64,000 nt of DNA, taken from contig NZ_ASWE01000002.1 in assembly GCF_000407505.1 (NCBI RefSeq), positions 558,001-622,000 on the forward strand, in the 5' to 3' direction. The stretch comes from Enterococcus phoeniculicola ATCC BAA-412. GTDB lineage: Bacteria; Bacillota; Bacilli; Lactobacillales; Enterococcaceae. This document shows positions 37,093 through 46,594 of this stretch, in pieces. Below the pieces are notes generated by a model. That model was not told where the DNA came from, ran no database searches, and worked only from the letters and a program-made list of their open reading frames with translations. Position numbers and translations under genes: made by a program. Position 1 is the stretch's first letter; each line of letters opens with the position of its first letter.

Positions 37093-37863
37093 ATGGTTTT
37101 AGGCGAAAAACTACAAGAAGAAAGAAAAAAATTAGCACTGACTCAGCAAGAGTTAGCAAGTAAAATGAATGTATCAAGACAGACGATTTCTAACTGGGAG
37201 CTAAGTCGAAGTTATCCGGATATTGAAAGTTTAATTTTGTTAAGTTCCTTATTTTCTGTAACAATTGATACCCTACTAAAAGGAGATAAAAAGATGATTA
37301 TAAGCTTGAAAAAAAGAAGCATACTTAGCAGTTTATTTTTATGTATTTTAGGTTGTTTAGCACTGGCAAGTAGTATCTGTTTTATCGTTGATTTCAGTCT
37401 AACGGGGAAATTTACATGGTCTTTAATCGTAGCAGGAAGCTGTCTTTTTACGGGAATTGTTTTAGCAATTGCCTGTTATACAAAGACCGAACGTTTACTA
37501 AAAACAAGTATAGGTATCACTTGCTTATTATTACCTTTATTGATGACGATTCAATATGTTGATTCTAGTAGTGATTGGTTCTGGGCATATGGCGTGCAAC
37601 TTTGTTTGGTTAGTCTAATATTTTGTTGGATGGTTATCCTTTTATGGCGATTCACACGTGTTAGTATCTGGTGGCTAGGGATAGCTGTTTTATGTTTATC
37701 TGTTGTTGTTAACTATTTAGGAATGTACATAACAAATGAGCTGAATGAGTCAATAGATTTTATTATACCAGCTCTCTCTCAAGGCATTTTAGCTGCAATC
37801 TTTTTTCTAACTAGTTGGTTATTTGCGCATATTAGAAGGTATAAAAATAAGAGAAATGAGTAA
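37093..37863 (+). CDS. XRE-family regulator with membrane domain
   Basis: 256 residues: HTH at 5-60 (TQQELASKMNVSRQTISNWE), short linker, then about six hydrophobic segments (from about 78 to 245). Such HTH-membrane fusions may sense envelope state; target genes unknown. AAGGAGG site upstream. The 490-base gap before it is A/T-rich with a small open fragment but no convincing gene. Confidence 0.75.
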   Translation: MVLGEKLQEERKKLALTQQELASKMNVSRQTISNWELSRSYPDIESLILLSSLFSVTIDTLLKGDKKMIISLKKRSILSSLFLCILGCLALASSICFIVDFSLTGKFTWSLIVAGSCLFTGIVLAIACYTKTERLLKTSIGITCLLLPLLMTIQYVDSSSDWFWAYGVQLCLVSLIFCWMVILLWRFTRVSIWWLGIAVLCLSVVVNYLGMYITNELNESIDFIIPALSQGILAAIFFLTSWLFAHIRRYKNKRNE

Positions 37864-37905
37864 AAGTAAATACCCTATTAAGTGTGTATTAGCATTAGAA
37901 GAAAG

Positions 37906-37952
37906 AAAAAACCATCTCTCCCCCATTCTGACTGGGTAGAGATGGTTTTTTT
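37906..37952. terminator. Bidirectional terminator, XRE gene and alaS
   Basis: AAAAAACCATCTCT ... AGAGATGGTTTTTT with a CCCCATTCTGACTGGG inner stem; works for both convergent genes. Confidence 0.9.
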
Positions 37953-37958
37953 ACGATA

Positions 37959-40598
37959 TTATTTTGTTAACCAAATAGTTACTTCTTTTAGAGCATCTGG
38001 GATTCCCGCTGGATTTTTTCCACCTGCTTGCGCCATATCCGGACGACCCCCACCGCCGCCACCAACTTTTGGTGCAATGGCTTTAATTAAATCACCTGCT
38101 TTTAGTCCTTTTTCATTGGCTACTTTATTCATCGCAGCAAGTAAACTTACCTTGCCTTCGTGACTATTTGCAAGAACTAGTACATCTGAAAGTTCTTTTT
38201 GTTTCCATTGATCAGCTAGTTGACGTAATTGATTCATATCTTTTACCTGAACTTCAGCTGAGATAACACGAACACCATTTATCTCTTCAACATTCTGGAA
38301 GACATCCGCAGCTTGTTGGTTTGCTAATTTTCCAGCCAACTGTTCATTTTCTTTTTGTAACTCTCGAAGTTGTTGTTGCACTTGTTCCGTTTTGCTTACC
38401 ACTTCTTTTAATTGAGGGGATTTAACAATAGAAGCCACTTCTTTTAGCTGCTGTTCTTCATTGTAAAGTAGTTCATAAGCTTCTTTGCTTGTTACAGCTT
38501 CTATCCGTCGAACCCCTGCGCCTATACCTGATTCAGCGACTATTTTGAAAATACCAATATCTTCAGTATTGTTTACATGGATACCACCACAAAGCTCAAT
38601 CGACCAATCGCCAACATTTACTACGCGCACATCGTGTCCATATTTTTCACCAAATAGGGCCATCGCACCCATATTTTTGGCTGTATCAATATCCGTTTCA
38701 ATAGTAATAACAGGAATTGCTTCCCAAATCTTTTCATTAACAATCCGTTCCATTTGACTCAATTCATCTGCAGTTACCTGTCCAAAATGAGTGAAGTCAA
38801 AACGTAAATGACCTGGAGCTACTAGAGAGCCGGCTTGGTTTGCGTGACCACCCAGCACTTCTTTTAACGCTTTATGCAATAAATGTGTAGCAGTATGGTT
38901 TTTAATAATTCGATTTCGTTTTGATTTGTCAACAACTAGTTTGTATAGAGTTCCTTCTTTTAGTGGTTGAAGCACTTCAACTGTATGCAAAAATTGTCCG
39001 TTTGGTGCTTTTTTTACATCAATAACAGTTGCAACAGTTTCTTCTGCTTCATTTTGAATAAATCCTTGGTCTGCAACTTGACCACCCATTTCCGCGTAAA
39101 AAGGTGTTTCAGAAAAGATTAACTGTGCATTGCCTTCAGAAACGGTGTCAATAATGGCTTCGTTTTGTACAATTACCAATAATGAGCTTGTATATTCTGT
39201 TTCAGAATAGCCAACAAATGAACTTTCCACTTTAATATCAGTCAGTAAAGCAGATTGAACACCCATAGATATTTCCGTACTGCGAGCTGCGCGAGCACGC
39301 TCTCTTTGGGCCTGCATCTCTTTTTCAAATCCTTCATGATCCACTTTAAGCCCTTCATCTTCAGCAACTTCTTCTGTTAATTCTACAGGGAATCCGTAAG
39401 TATCATACAATTTAAAGATATCTTTTCCGTTTAATGTTGTTTGGTTTTCAGCTTTCACATTTGAAATAACTTCATTTAGAATCGCTAAGCCTTCATTAAT
39501 TGTTTCATGGAAACGTTCTTCTTCTGTTCGTACGACTTTTTCAATAAACTCTTGTTGTTGTAAGACTTCAGGATAGTAACTAACCATGATGTTCCCTACA
39601 ACAGGAACAAGTTTATACAAGAACGCTTCATCAATGCCTAATTTTTTCCCATGCATAACTGCCCGGCGTAATAAGCGACGTAACACGTATCCACGACCTT
39701 CATTTGAAGGAAGTGCCCCATCGCCAATCGCAAAGGATAATGCGCGGATATGGTCTGCGATGACTTTAAAGGAGATATTAGTCTGTGGTGAATCTCCATA
39801 AGCAACTTTTCCACTTAATTTTTCGACAGCATGGATAATTGGTAAGAATAAGTCTGTTTCAAAGTTTGTTGGTGCATTTTGAACGATAGAAACCATTCGT
39901 TCAAGCCCCATTCCCGTATCAATATTTTTATGGGGTAAAGGTTCATAAGAGCCATCTGCCTGATGGTTAAATTCTGAGAAAACAAGATTCCAAATTTCAA
40001 GATAACGTTCATTTTCTCCCCCAGGATAGTTTTCAGGGTCATCTTCGGCAACATCATTGAAAGCTTCACCGCGATCATAGAATATTTCAGAATCTGGTCC
40101 ACATGGGCCTGCACCAATATCCCAAAAGTTATCTTCAATATCGATGATGTGCTCCATTGTTAGTCCAATTTCTTCATGCCAAATACGCTTTGCTTCTGTA
40201 TCTTTTGGATAAACGGTCACGTAAAGTTTTTCAGGATCAAAGGCCATCCATTCAGGAGAAGTTAAAAATTCCCATGCCCAGTGAATTGCTTCTGTTTTGA
40301 AATAATCACCAATAGAAAAATTGCCAAGCATTTCAAACATTGTATGGTGACGTGCAGTTTTCCCTACATTTTCAATATCATTTGTACGAATTGATTTTTG
40401 TGCGTTAGTGATTCTTGGATTTTCAGGAACCACAGAGCCATCAAAATATTTTTTTAGTGTCGCGACACCTGAGTTAATCCATAATAAGGTCGGATCATTT
40501 ACAGGGACTAGTGAAGCACTGGGTTCAATACTGTGTCCTTTTGATTGGAAAAAATCAAGATACATTTTTCGAACTTGACTACTTGTTAATTCTTTCAT
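37959..40598 (-). CDS. alaS: Alanyl-tRNA synthetase
   Basis: 879 residues from ATG 40598 ([17 protein letters not shown]); a longer frame upstream would run into the T-box. Class II aminoacylation domain (RFDFTHF and GLERM regions), editing domain with [11 protein letters not shown] near 567, CGGIHV zinc motif near 664, and a C-Ala domain ending [15 protein letters not shown]. Controlled by the T-box. Confidence 0.97.
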   Translation of the reverse strand: MKELTSSQVRKMYLDFFQSKGHSIEPSASLVPVNDPTLLWINSGVATLKKYFDGSVVPENPRITNAQKSIRTNDIENVGKTARHHTMFEMLGNFSIGDYFKTEAIHWAWEFLTSPEWMAFDPEKLYVTVYPKDTEAKRIWHEEIGLTMEHIIDIEDNFWDIGAGPCGPDSEIFYDRGEAFNDVAEDDPENYPGGENERYLEIWNLVFSEFNHQADGSYEPLPHKNIDTGMGLERMVSIVQNAPTNFETDLFLPIIHAVEKLSGKVAYGDSPQTNISFKVIADHIRALSFAIGDGALPSNEGRGYVLRRLLRRAVMHGKKLGIDEAFLYKLVPVVGNIMVSYYPEVLQQQEFIEKVVRTEEERFHETINEGLAILNEVISNVKAENQTTLNGKDIFKLYDTYGFPVELTEEVAEDEGLKVDHEGFEKEMQAQRERARAARSTEISMGVQSALLTDIKVESSFVGYSETEYTSSLLVIVQNEAIIDTVSEGNAQLIFSETPFYAEMGGQVADQGFIQNEAEETVATVIDVKKAPNGQFLHTVEVLQPLKEGTLYKLVVDKSKRNRIIKNHTATHLLHKALKEVLGGHANQAGSLVAPGHLRFDFTHFGQVTADELSQMERIVNEKIWEAIPVITIETDIDTAKNMGAMALFGEKYGHDVRVVNVGDWSIELCGGIHVNNTEDIGIFKIVAESGIGAGVRRIEAVTSKEAYELLYNEEQQLKEVASIVKSPQLKEVVSKTEQVQQQLRELQKENEQLAGKLANQQAADVFQNVEEINGVRVISAEVQVKDMNQLRQLADQWKQKELSDVLVLANSHEGKVSLLAAMNKVANEKGLKAGDLIKAIAPKVGGGGGGRPDMAQAGGKNPAGIPDALKEVTIWLTK

Positions 40599-40659
40599 CT
40601 TTTTTCCTACTTTCTTTTCAAATAAATCAGTAAATGGTAGCGAATTTATAAAAAAACGC

Positions 40660-40880
40660 AAAAAAACACCATCACAGTCAAGGACGAATAATTCGCGGTA
40701 CCACCTTGATTGCAATGATGTTTGTCATTACCTCTTAAACTCGATAACGCGGAGTAGCGTTGATATTTCTATCAAACTGAAAAGGGAGCCATTTTAAAGA
40801 AACACTATTTCTCTCTCAGCAACAAGAAACTTTCTGTAAATGTTTTGCACTTAAAACGATGATCTTTTCATTACTTTCAA
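40660..40880 (-). promoter_or_regulatory. T-box leader of alaS
   Basis: The minus RNA contains AAGGTGGTACCGCG (40707-40694), the T-box that pairs with uncharged tRNA acceptor ends. Terminator CAAGG...GCGAAT/ATTCG...CCTTG (about 40678-40709), then a T-run. A GCU triplet in a plausible specifier position (40789-40787) would match tRNA-Ala. Confidence 0.93.
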
Positions 40881-40909
40881 AGTATAAAGAATTCTCATAG
40901 AAAAGTCAA
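40881..40909 (-). promoter_or_regulatory. Promoter of the alaS T-box leader
   Basis: Minus strand TTGACT (40909-40904), 17-base spacer, TATACT (40886-40881), directly after the upstream gene's stop codon. Confidence 0.85.
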
Positions 40910-40912
40910 TTT

Positions 40913-41977
40913 TTACTGAGTCATTTCAATTGAAATTGTTTTACGATAAAGAAATTCTTCTGGGGCTAAAGGAGATTCTCCTTGAATCATGATTCCTGAC
41001 TGATAATAACTCGATAATGGCAGGCAATCAATGATAGGACATCCTGAGTCTTCTATAATATCAAGCTTTAAAACAGAAGGGTCCCGAGTGAGCTCAAAAC
41101 GGGTTTTACTCGTATCTATAATCAGACCAAACATATTTGGTCCCTCTTTTTTCTCTCTTACTGATTTTGCCCAAGGGGATTGGTCAGACAACAGTTCATT
41201 TCCCCAGCGGAAAATCCGACGAGTACCACCACCTACGGCATACTCCCACTGGTCTTCTGTGAGCAAATCAAACCCTTTTGCATGGATTTCTTTTAAAAGT
41301 TCTTGATGTGTATCAGCAGAATGCTTATACACAGAATATGTATCTTCATTTGACGACATCTCAAGGTAATAAGCATTATCTTTTTTTAAAGAACGAGGAA
41401 ATTCCCATGTTAAGCTTTCTTCTAAACTAAGCTTAGGACTTAGCTGATGTTTTATTTCTGATAAAAAAGGAGCAGCTGCAATTTCGTTGCCCTCAAAATT
41501 TGCCGTCACCGTATGATAGCTACCTACAAAACTTGTCCCTACAGGAAGGGCATATTTTTGGACAAGCATCGGAGCAACCGCCACTTTTCGTAAAGGAGTG
41601 GTAAAGTCATTTACATAGTCATTGAAATCATCCAGTATTTCAAAACCGTAGATTTCTTTAAATTGAAGAAAAATTTCAGATTCCTCCGCAAGCTCTTGTT
41701 CGTAGACGACTTCTTGAATAGGTAATCCTTGAATACCTAGATCCCAACCTAAAATTGCCTCTTTATTTCCTGGAATGAAAACAAATTCTTCATTATCTAA
41801 TTTACATTCAAATGTCGTACATTTAATTCCTGCTAATTCATAGTCCACTAAAGTAACGTCTGAAACTTTTACAAGTGGGCTGACATAATACATAAGTATT
41901 TGACGGAATAATAGCTGTTTATCTTCTAAAGTCAGCTGCTTCCAGTGACTCCATTCTAATTGATTAAAAAAATTCAC
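40913..41977 (-). CDS. Protein with a SUMF/FGE-like C-terminal fold
   Basis: 354 residues. The first 220 have no recognised family. The C-terminal part carries FDLLTEDQWEYAVGGGTRRIFRWGNEL (about 237-263; split here as LLTEDQWEYAVGGG and RIFRWGNEL), the hallmark of formylglycine-generating/sulfatase-modifying domains, followed by NMFGLIID. Active-site cysteines of true FGE enzymes were not located. Could be a binding or structural version of the fold. Monocistronic. Confidence 0.6.
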   Translation of the reverse strand: MNFFNQLEWSHWKQLTLEDKQLLFRQILMYYVSPLVKVSDVTLVDYELAGIKCTTFECKLDNEEFVFIPGNKEAILGWDLGIQGLPIQEVVYEQELAEESEIFLQFKEIYGFEILDDFNDYVNDFTTPLRKVAVAPMLVQKYALPVGTSFVGSYHTVTANFEGNEIAAAPFLSEIKHQLSPKLSLEESLTWEFPRSLKKDNAYYLEMSSNEDTYSVYKHSADTHQELLKEIHAKGFDLLTEDQWEYAVGGGTRRIFRWGNELLSDQSPWAKSVREKKEGPNMFGLIIDTSKTRFELTRDPSVLKLDIIEDSGCPIIDCLPLSSYYQSGIMIQGESPLAPEEFLYRKTISIEMTQ

Positions 41978-42052
41978 GAGTGTTTTCCCTTCCTCACTGT
42001 TTTTTGGTATGCTTGAAGTATAGCATGGAATTCGAGGAAAGCGAGGAGAAAT

Positions 42053-42496
42053 ATGAATTTAGTTATTGGAAACGAAAAATGGATTCAGGCGGCTGCTTTT
42101 TATTTAAGATATCAAGTATTTGTTCTTGAGCAGAAGATTTCAGCAAAGGAAGAATTTGATAGACTTGACGATGATTTTGCTACACTCTATTTAGTTTATT
42201 ATAATAAAAGTCAGCCAGTTGCCACCTTGCGTTATCAAAAAATAGATGAAAAAACATTCAATCCAGATCGTTTTTGTGTAAGTGAATGCTATAGAAATCA
42301 AGGAATTGGCAAACAACTATTACTTGAAGCAGAGAAAAAAGCTGCAAATGAGGGCTGTACTACTTCTGTGCTTTCAGCAGAAGTCACAGCACAGGCATTT
42401 TATGAAAAGATGGGATATAGAGTGATATCACCAACTTATATGGAAGACGGCATTCTTTGTGTCAAAGTGGAAAAACGATTAAATCGTTACGAATAG
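42053..42496 (+). CDS. GNAT acetyltransferase, ElaA-like
   Basis: 147 residues; LRYQVFVLEQKISAKEEFDRLDDDF N-terminal signature (ElaA-like), acetyl-CoA loop ECYRNQGIGKQLL near 92-104, and AFYEKMGYRV near 125. Substrate unknown. Divergent from the SUMF-like gene. Confidence 0.85.
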   Translation: MNLVIGNEKWIQAAAFYLRYQVFVLEQKISAKEEFDRLDDDFATLYLVYYNKSQPVATLRYQKIDEKTFNPDRFCVSECYRNQGIGKQLLLEAEKKAANEGCTTSVLSAEVTAQAFYEKMGYRVISPTYMEDGILCVKVEKRLNRYE

Positions 42497-42592
42497 GTAA
42501 GAAAAAAGTATATAAGAAAAGCAGATTCAAAATGTAGTGTCAGAAAAAGCAACGGGCTTCTTCTATCCCTACAAATAGGAATCTGCTTTTAA

Positions 42593-43942
42593 TTATTGAT
42601 TTGAATTCTTTTTGTTTTTTCGAACAGAGCGTGTTTGTTGACGTCGCTCCACTTTTCTTTTTTGTTTGTTGCTGTCAGAAATTGCCCATTCAATCTTCTT
42701 TTTATAGCCTGGCTTGATTTTTTTCTTCTTTTTCTTAACCAAACCTATCAATGTTGGATCTAGGACATCCTTTGATTTCTCACGTTTTGTTCGACGATTT
42801 CGGTCATACGTATCAACAATTTCGCCCTCTTTAATTTCTTTTGGTTTAAAGGTTACACCTAACTTCTCAATGGCCATAATCGCTTGATCGTCACTTGGAT
42901 CATAAAGTGTAATCGCTGTTCCTGACAACTGATTTCGTCCCGTTCTTCCGACACGGTGAATAAAGAAATCTAACTCTTCTGGAATCTCTGCATTAATAAC
43001 ATGGGAAACTCCTTCAATATCAATTCCACGAGCAGCTAAGTCTGTGGCTACTACATATTGAAATTCTAAATTTTGAACTTGGCGCATGACACGTTTACGT
43101 TCGCGAGGTGTTATATCCCCATGAATTTTTGCAACTTTCAAGCCTTGTCCTTTTAGGTAATCAGTAATTTCATCGACACGCTGTTTCGTATTCGCAAAGA
43201 CAATCGCAAGATAAGGATGCCCAACTGTCAACAGTTGATAAATCAGACGATTCTTATCTTTGCCTTTTGTTGAAATTAACCAATTATCAATAGATTCAGA
43301 AATAATCGCCTTTGGACGAATTTCTTCAATAATCGGATTTTCCATATACTTTTTCAAAAATGGGCGAAGTTTTTCAGGAATGGTTGCTGAGAAAACCAAC
43401 ATTTGTAGTTTTTCAGGAAGACGACTGGCAATTTGATCAACTTCTTCTAAAAAGCCCATGTCTAATGTCATATCTGCCTCATCAATGACGAATGCTGAAG
43501 CGGTATGAACCTTCAATGCCTGTTCGTTCATCATATCTAAAATACGACCTGGTGTACCAATAACCACATGTGGTTGTTGGTGCTTTAATCGATTTAGCTG
43601 GCGTTGTTTATCCGTTCCACCAACAAAATTTGTCACACGTATTTCAGGAGTAGAAAATTTTGCTATTTGACTGGCCGCTTGAAAAATCTGTGTAGCTAGT
43701 TCACGACTCGGTGCGGTCACGACGATTTGTGTTTCGTCTTTTTCTACGTTAATTTTATCCATTAAAGGTAATAAAAATGTGTGTGTCTTACCAGAACCTG
43801 TTTGGGATTGTCCGACCACGCTTTTTCCTTTTTGAATTAATGGGATGAGTTTTGCCTGAACCTCTGTAGGCGTTTCGAACCCCTTGTCATTTAGTGCCTC
43901 ATCTATAAATGGGTTAAAGTGAAATTGTTTAAATGTATTCAC
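42593..43942 (-). CDS. cshB: DEAD-box RNA helicase CshB
   Basis: 449 residues from GTG 43942, with GAGG seven bases upstream. Motif I SQTGSGKT near 47-54, motif II DEADMTLDMGF near 148 (DEADMTLDMGF is a CshB trait), SATIP, VIHRVGRTGR near 333, and a Lys/Arg-rich tail. Probably works in ribosome assembly and cold adaptation. Confidence 0.93.
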   Translation of the reverse strand: MNTFKQFHFNPFIDEALNDKGFETPTEVQAKLIPLIQKGKSVVGQSQTGSGKTHTFLLPLMDKINVEKDETQIVVTAPSRELATQIFQAASQIAKFSTPEIRVTNFVGGTDKQRQLNRLKHQQPHVVIGTPGRILDMMNEQALKVHTASAFVIDEADMTLDMGFLEEVDQIASRLPEKLQMLVFSATIPEKLRPFLKKYMENPIIEEIRPKAIISESIDNWLISTKGKDKNRLIYQLLTVGHPYLAIVFANTKQRVDEITDYLKGQGLKVAKIHGDITPRERKRVMRQVQNLEFQYVVATDLAARGIDIEGVSHVINAEIPEELDFFIHRVGRTGRNQLSGTAITLYDPSDDQAIMAIEKLGVTFKPKEIKEGEIVDTYDRNRRTKREKSKDVLDPTLIGLVKKKKKKIKPGYKKKIEWAISDSNKQKRKVERRQQTRSVRKNKKNSNQ

Positions 43943-44101
43943 TAGACCACCTCTTTTCATTTTATACTTAGTCCTTGCGCATTATACCATAAAAAAACAG
44001 TCAAAAGCACAGTTATTCATAAATCTTCATGTTTTAGTAAAATAAGCTAGGAACGTTTAGATTAGGAAAAAAACATAAAAATTAGTGAATATTTCCGAAA
44101 A

Positions 44102-44548
44102 TCAATCATTTTGTTGGAAATATTTGAAAAAATTTTTTTGCATTTTTTTCGATTCATATCCTATTGCCTCATAAAACTTGTGTGCACCTACTCTTGTTTC
44201 TCCAGAATTCACTCTGATCCCAGAAGCACCTTGTGCCTTCGCCCATTCTTCTGCTTTTTTCATAAGCTTTGAGCCAAGTTTATTCCCTTGAAAGCGGCTG
44301 GAAACAGCCAGACCCATCACATTTTTTAAAGTTGAAAAATAGAGTGTTTCATAGTTGCTAAGATGAACATATCCTTGAACAGTTGACTTGTACGCTGCGA
44401 CAAAAATAATCTGTGTGTCATCTGCTAAAATTTTTTCTAGCTGTTTTTTTGTCTGAGTTTCAGAAACTACATATCCTAAGTCCTCAGTATTTAGCCGGTT
44501 GATGTCCTGCCAATCTGTACTTTCTGCTTTTCTAATGATTACATCCAT
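44102..44548 (-). CDS. GNAT acetyltransferase
   Basis: 148 residues from ATG 44548 (GAGGTGA site). Acetyl-CoA site RFQGNKLGSKLMKKAEEWA near 86-104 and HKFYEAIGY near 128. Target unknown. Confidence 0.85.
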   Translation of the reverse strand: MDVIIRKAESTDWQDINRLNTEDLGYVVSETQTKKQLEKILADDTQIIFVAAYKSTVQGYVHLSNYETLYFSTLKNVMGLAVSSRFQGNKLGSKLMKKAEEWAKAQGASGIRVNSGETRVGAHKFYEAIGYESKKMQKNFFKYFQQND

Positions 44549-44661
44549 TATTGTCACCTCAAAATTACTATATAGTATAATTGGGAAAAGAACAAATCAG
44601 GAGGTTACTGGTTTTCAAAACGAAAAATATGAAGTATCATTAATAAAAAGGAGGGATTGTC

Positions 44662-44991
44662 ATGTTAAATCCTTATTTCGCTTTTGGCGTACCATTATTT
44701 TTATTCATTATATATATTGTTTTTTATATTTTAAGAAAAAAAACGACGTTACACTTTCTCGGATTTATTTTATTGATTATTTCAGGGTTTTTGACAGTAT
44801 TTAGTCTGCAAGTCTGGCAGCAAGCGATTAGTGAAATGGAGAATGAATCACTCCAAACGCTCAGCCAAGAAGCAGGTTATCCTATTTATTTATTATGGGT
44901 GCCCATCATAATTGGTTTCCTACTTGTGTTTATCAATTTTATTCGCGCAGTCAAAAAGCTACGTGAAATTCAGCAGAAAAAAGAAAAATAA
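44662..44991 (+). CDS. Small membrane protein, unknown
   Basis: 109 residues, three hydrophobic segments (about 5-23, 31-48 and 72-92) and a charged Lys-rich tail. AAGGAGG site 6 bases before the ATG. No family recognised. Confidence 0.65.
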   Translation: MLNPYFAFGVPLFLFIIYIVFYILRKKTTLHFLGFILLIISGFLTVFSLQVWQQAISEMENESLQTLSQEAGYPIYLLWVPIIIGFLLVFINFIRAVKKLREIQQKKEK

Positions 44992-44996
44992 AAAAA

Positions 44997-45057
44997 CAGG
45001 ACTTAAATAGATACACAGCTAGTGAATAAAAACTAGTTTTGTGACTATTAAGTCCTG
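44997..45057. terminator. Bidirectional terminator
   Basis: CAGGACTTAAATAG ... CTATTAAGTCCTG with A-run before and T-run after, enclosing a nested ACTAGT stem; between convergent genes at 44991 and 45062. Confidence 0.88.
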
Positions 45058-45061
45058 CTTT

Positions 45062-45286
45062 TTATTCTTTAGACCAGTCGTCCGTAGTGTCCTCTAATGA
45101 AAAACGTTCGCGCTCTTCACTGTCAAGTAGCCCCACTAGATATGCCCAGTCAGATCGGGAAAGAACCATGACATCTAGATCATTTTGTTCGTCTATCAGC
45201 TCAATTGTGCTGACATCACCGTCTACTTGCTTTAGCACATTTAGCAAACCTTCATCTTTCATTGTGATATAGGCTGTTTTTTTCAT
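45062..45286 (-). CDS. Small acidic protein, unknown
   Basis: 74 residues, strongly acidic (ends DTTDDWSKE), with alternating strand-like segments (KKTAYITMKD; DVMVLSRSDWAYLVGLL). Twelve bases after the gene at 45299, so they form an operon. No family recognised. Confidence 0.65.
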   Translation of the reverse strand: MKKTAYITMKDEGLLNVLKQVDGDVSTIELIDEQNDLDVMVLSRSDWAYLVGLLDSEERERFSLEDTTDDWSKE

Positions 45287-45298
45287 TACAATCCCCTC

Positions 45299-45658
45299 CT
45301 ACAAATCAACAAACTCAAAATAGTTAATCGTTGTTTTCGCGGTTTCCCCCATTTTTTCAATGGTTCTTAAATCCAATAAGACATTTTTTTCTTCAGTAAT
45401 TAAGTAATGATTAGCATCCAATGCCTCTTCAATTGCTGAAAGTATTTCTTCCTCATCGCCGTGTGAACTAAGGGATAAACGCCCCATTTTTTTGACCAGT
45501 ACATCATCTCGTAAAATGAAACATTCCTTTTCATATTTGTAAACAGCCACTTGATAGTACCTTTCCTTAAAGTGACTTTGAATAAGCAAAAAACATTCGG
45601 AAATATGAGGAAGCATTCGTAATAGAGCTTTTGGCGTTAACGCCTGTTGATAAAACAT
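45299..45658 (-). CDS. Small protein, unknown
   Basis: 119 residues, no membrane segment; FYQQALTPKALLRMLPHISECFLLIQSHFKERYY N-terminal helix region. Operon with the acidic protein. GGAGG site upstream of the ATG. Confidence 0.65.
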   Translation of the reverse strand: MFYQQALTPKALLRMLPHISECFLLIQSHFKERYYQVAVYKYEKECFILRDDVLVKKMGRLSLSSHGDEEEILSAIEEALDANHYLITEEKNVLLDLRTIEKMGETAKTTINYFEFVDL

Positions 45659-45707
45659 TTTACTACCTCCTTCTCTATATTATAGAAAATGTAATCATAA
45701 AAATAAA

Positions 45708-46376
45708 CTAATTGGTTTCTCTTGTTGGATTTTCTAAAGGAGCTGACTCCAGATAAAACTCCTCAAGAAACTTTTCCATAAATGTCTTTCGTCTAAGGGC
45801 TTCTTTTTTACCAAAGCTTGTATTCATCCGTTCAGGCAGTAAGAAAAGTTTCTCATAGAAATGATTGATTACGGTACTTCCACGGCGATAATCTTTTTTA
45901 GTCGTATAATCTACAGGTTGTATTGATGGATCATAGATAGGGTGTCCTTTTCCCCCACCGAAATAGGCCGTCCGTAAAATACCAATCGCTCCAAGTGCAT
46001 CAATTCGATCAGCATCTTGAACAATTTTTCCTGAAATACTGAGACTTCCCTTTCCAGAAACGATTTCTTTTGAAAACGAAAGATGTTGAATAATATACAT
46101 AATTTCTTGGCAAGTTTTTGGGTCGATAGCCAGTGATAATAAAAATGAATGGAGTTCTTTTGCTGCAGCTGCCTCGTCTTCCACTAGCTTGTCATCAATT
46201 GTGTCGTGCAGGTAAGCTGCTGCAAGGACAACGAAGGAATCAGCTTGCGGCTCGGTAGGAAGAATTTGCTTACAAATCGCAACCACGCGCTCAATATGAT
46301 CCATGCTATGACCGGTTGTATCATTTTTTAAAAGCTGATACGTATAGTTTTTAATTTGTTCTAATGTATTCTCCAT
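45708..46376 (-). CDS. HD-domain phosphohydrolase
   Basis: 222 residues from ATG 46376 (GGAGG site). Metal motif HSMDHIERV (about 20-28) and HDTIDD (about 57-62) with a later Asp in QDADRIDALGAIG near 121. YedJ/YpgQ-like HD family; nucleotide or pyrophosphate hydrolysis likely, substrate unknown. Confidence 0.85.
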   Translation of the reverse strand: MENTLEQIKNYTYQLLKNDTTGHSMDHIERVVAICKQILPTEPQADSFVVLAAAYLHDTIDDKLVEDEAAAAKELHSFLLSLAIDPKTCQEIMYIIQHLSFSKEIVSGKGSLSISGKIVQDADRIDALGAIGILRTAYFGGGKGHPIYDPSIQPVDYTTKKDYRRGSTVINHFYEKLFLLPERMNTSFGKKEALRRKTFMEKFLEEFYLESAPLENPTRETN

Positions 46377-46594
46377 ATTTCCTCCATGTTTTATGAATAA
46401 TTTTAAAGTAAAAGATAAACTTGAAGTCGCTCCTTGTTTATCTAATTTTATTCTTATGTACTTTTTTAGAGTTTTACAAGCCATTTTCTATCATAGCCTT
46501 GATTATTTTAGAAAGCAACTATTTACACATCTTCTTTCTAGTTAAATGAAAAAAACGACTAGAAGTCATAGATAGACTTGCTAGTCGTAAGAAT

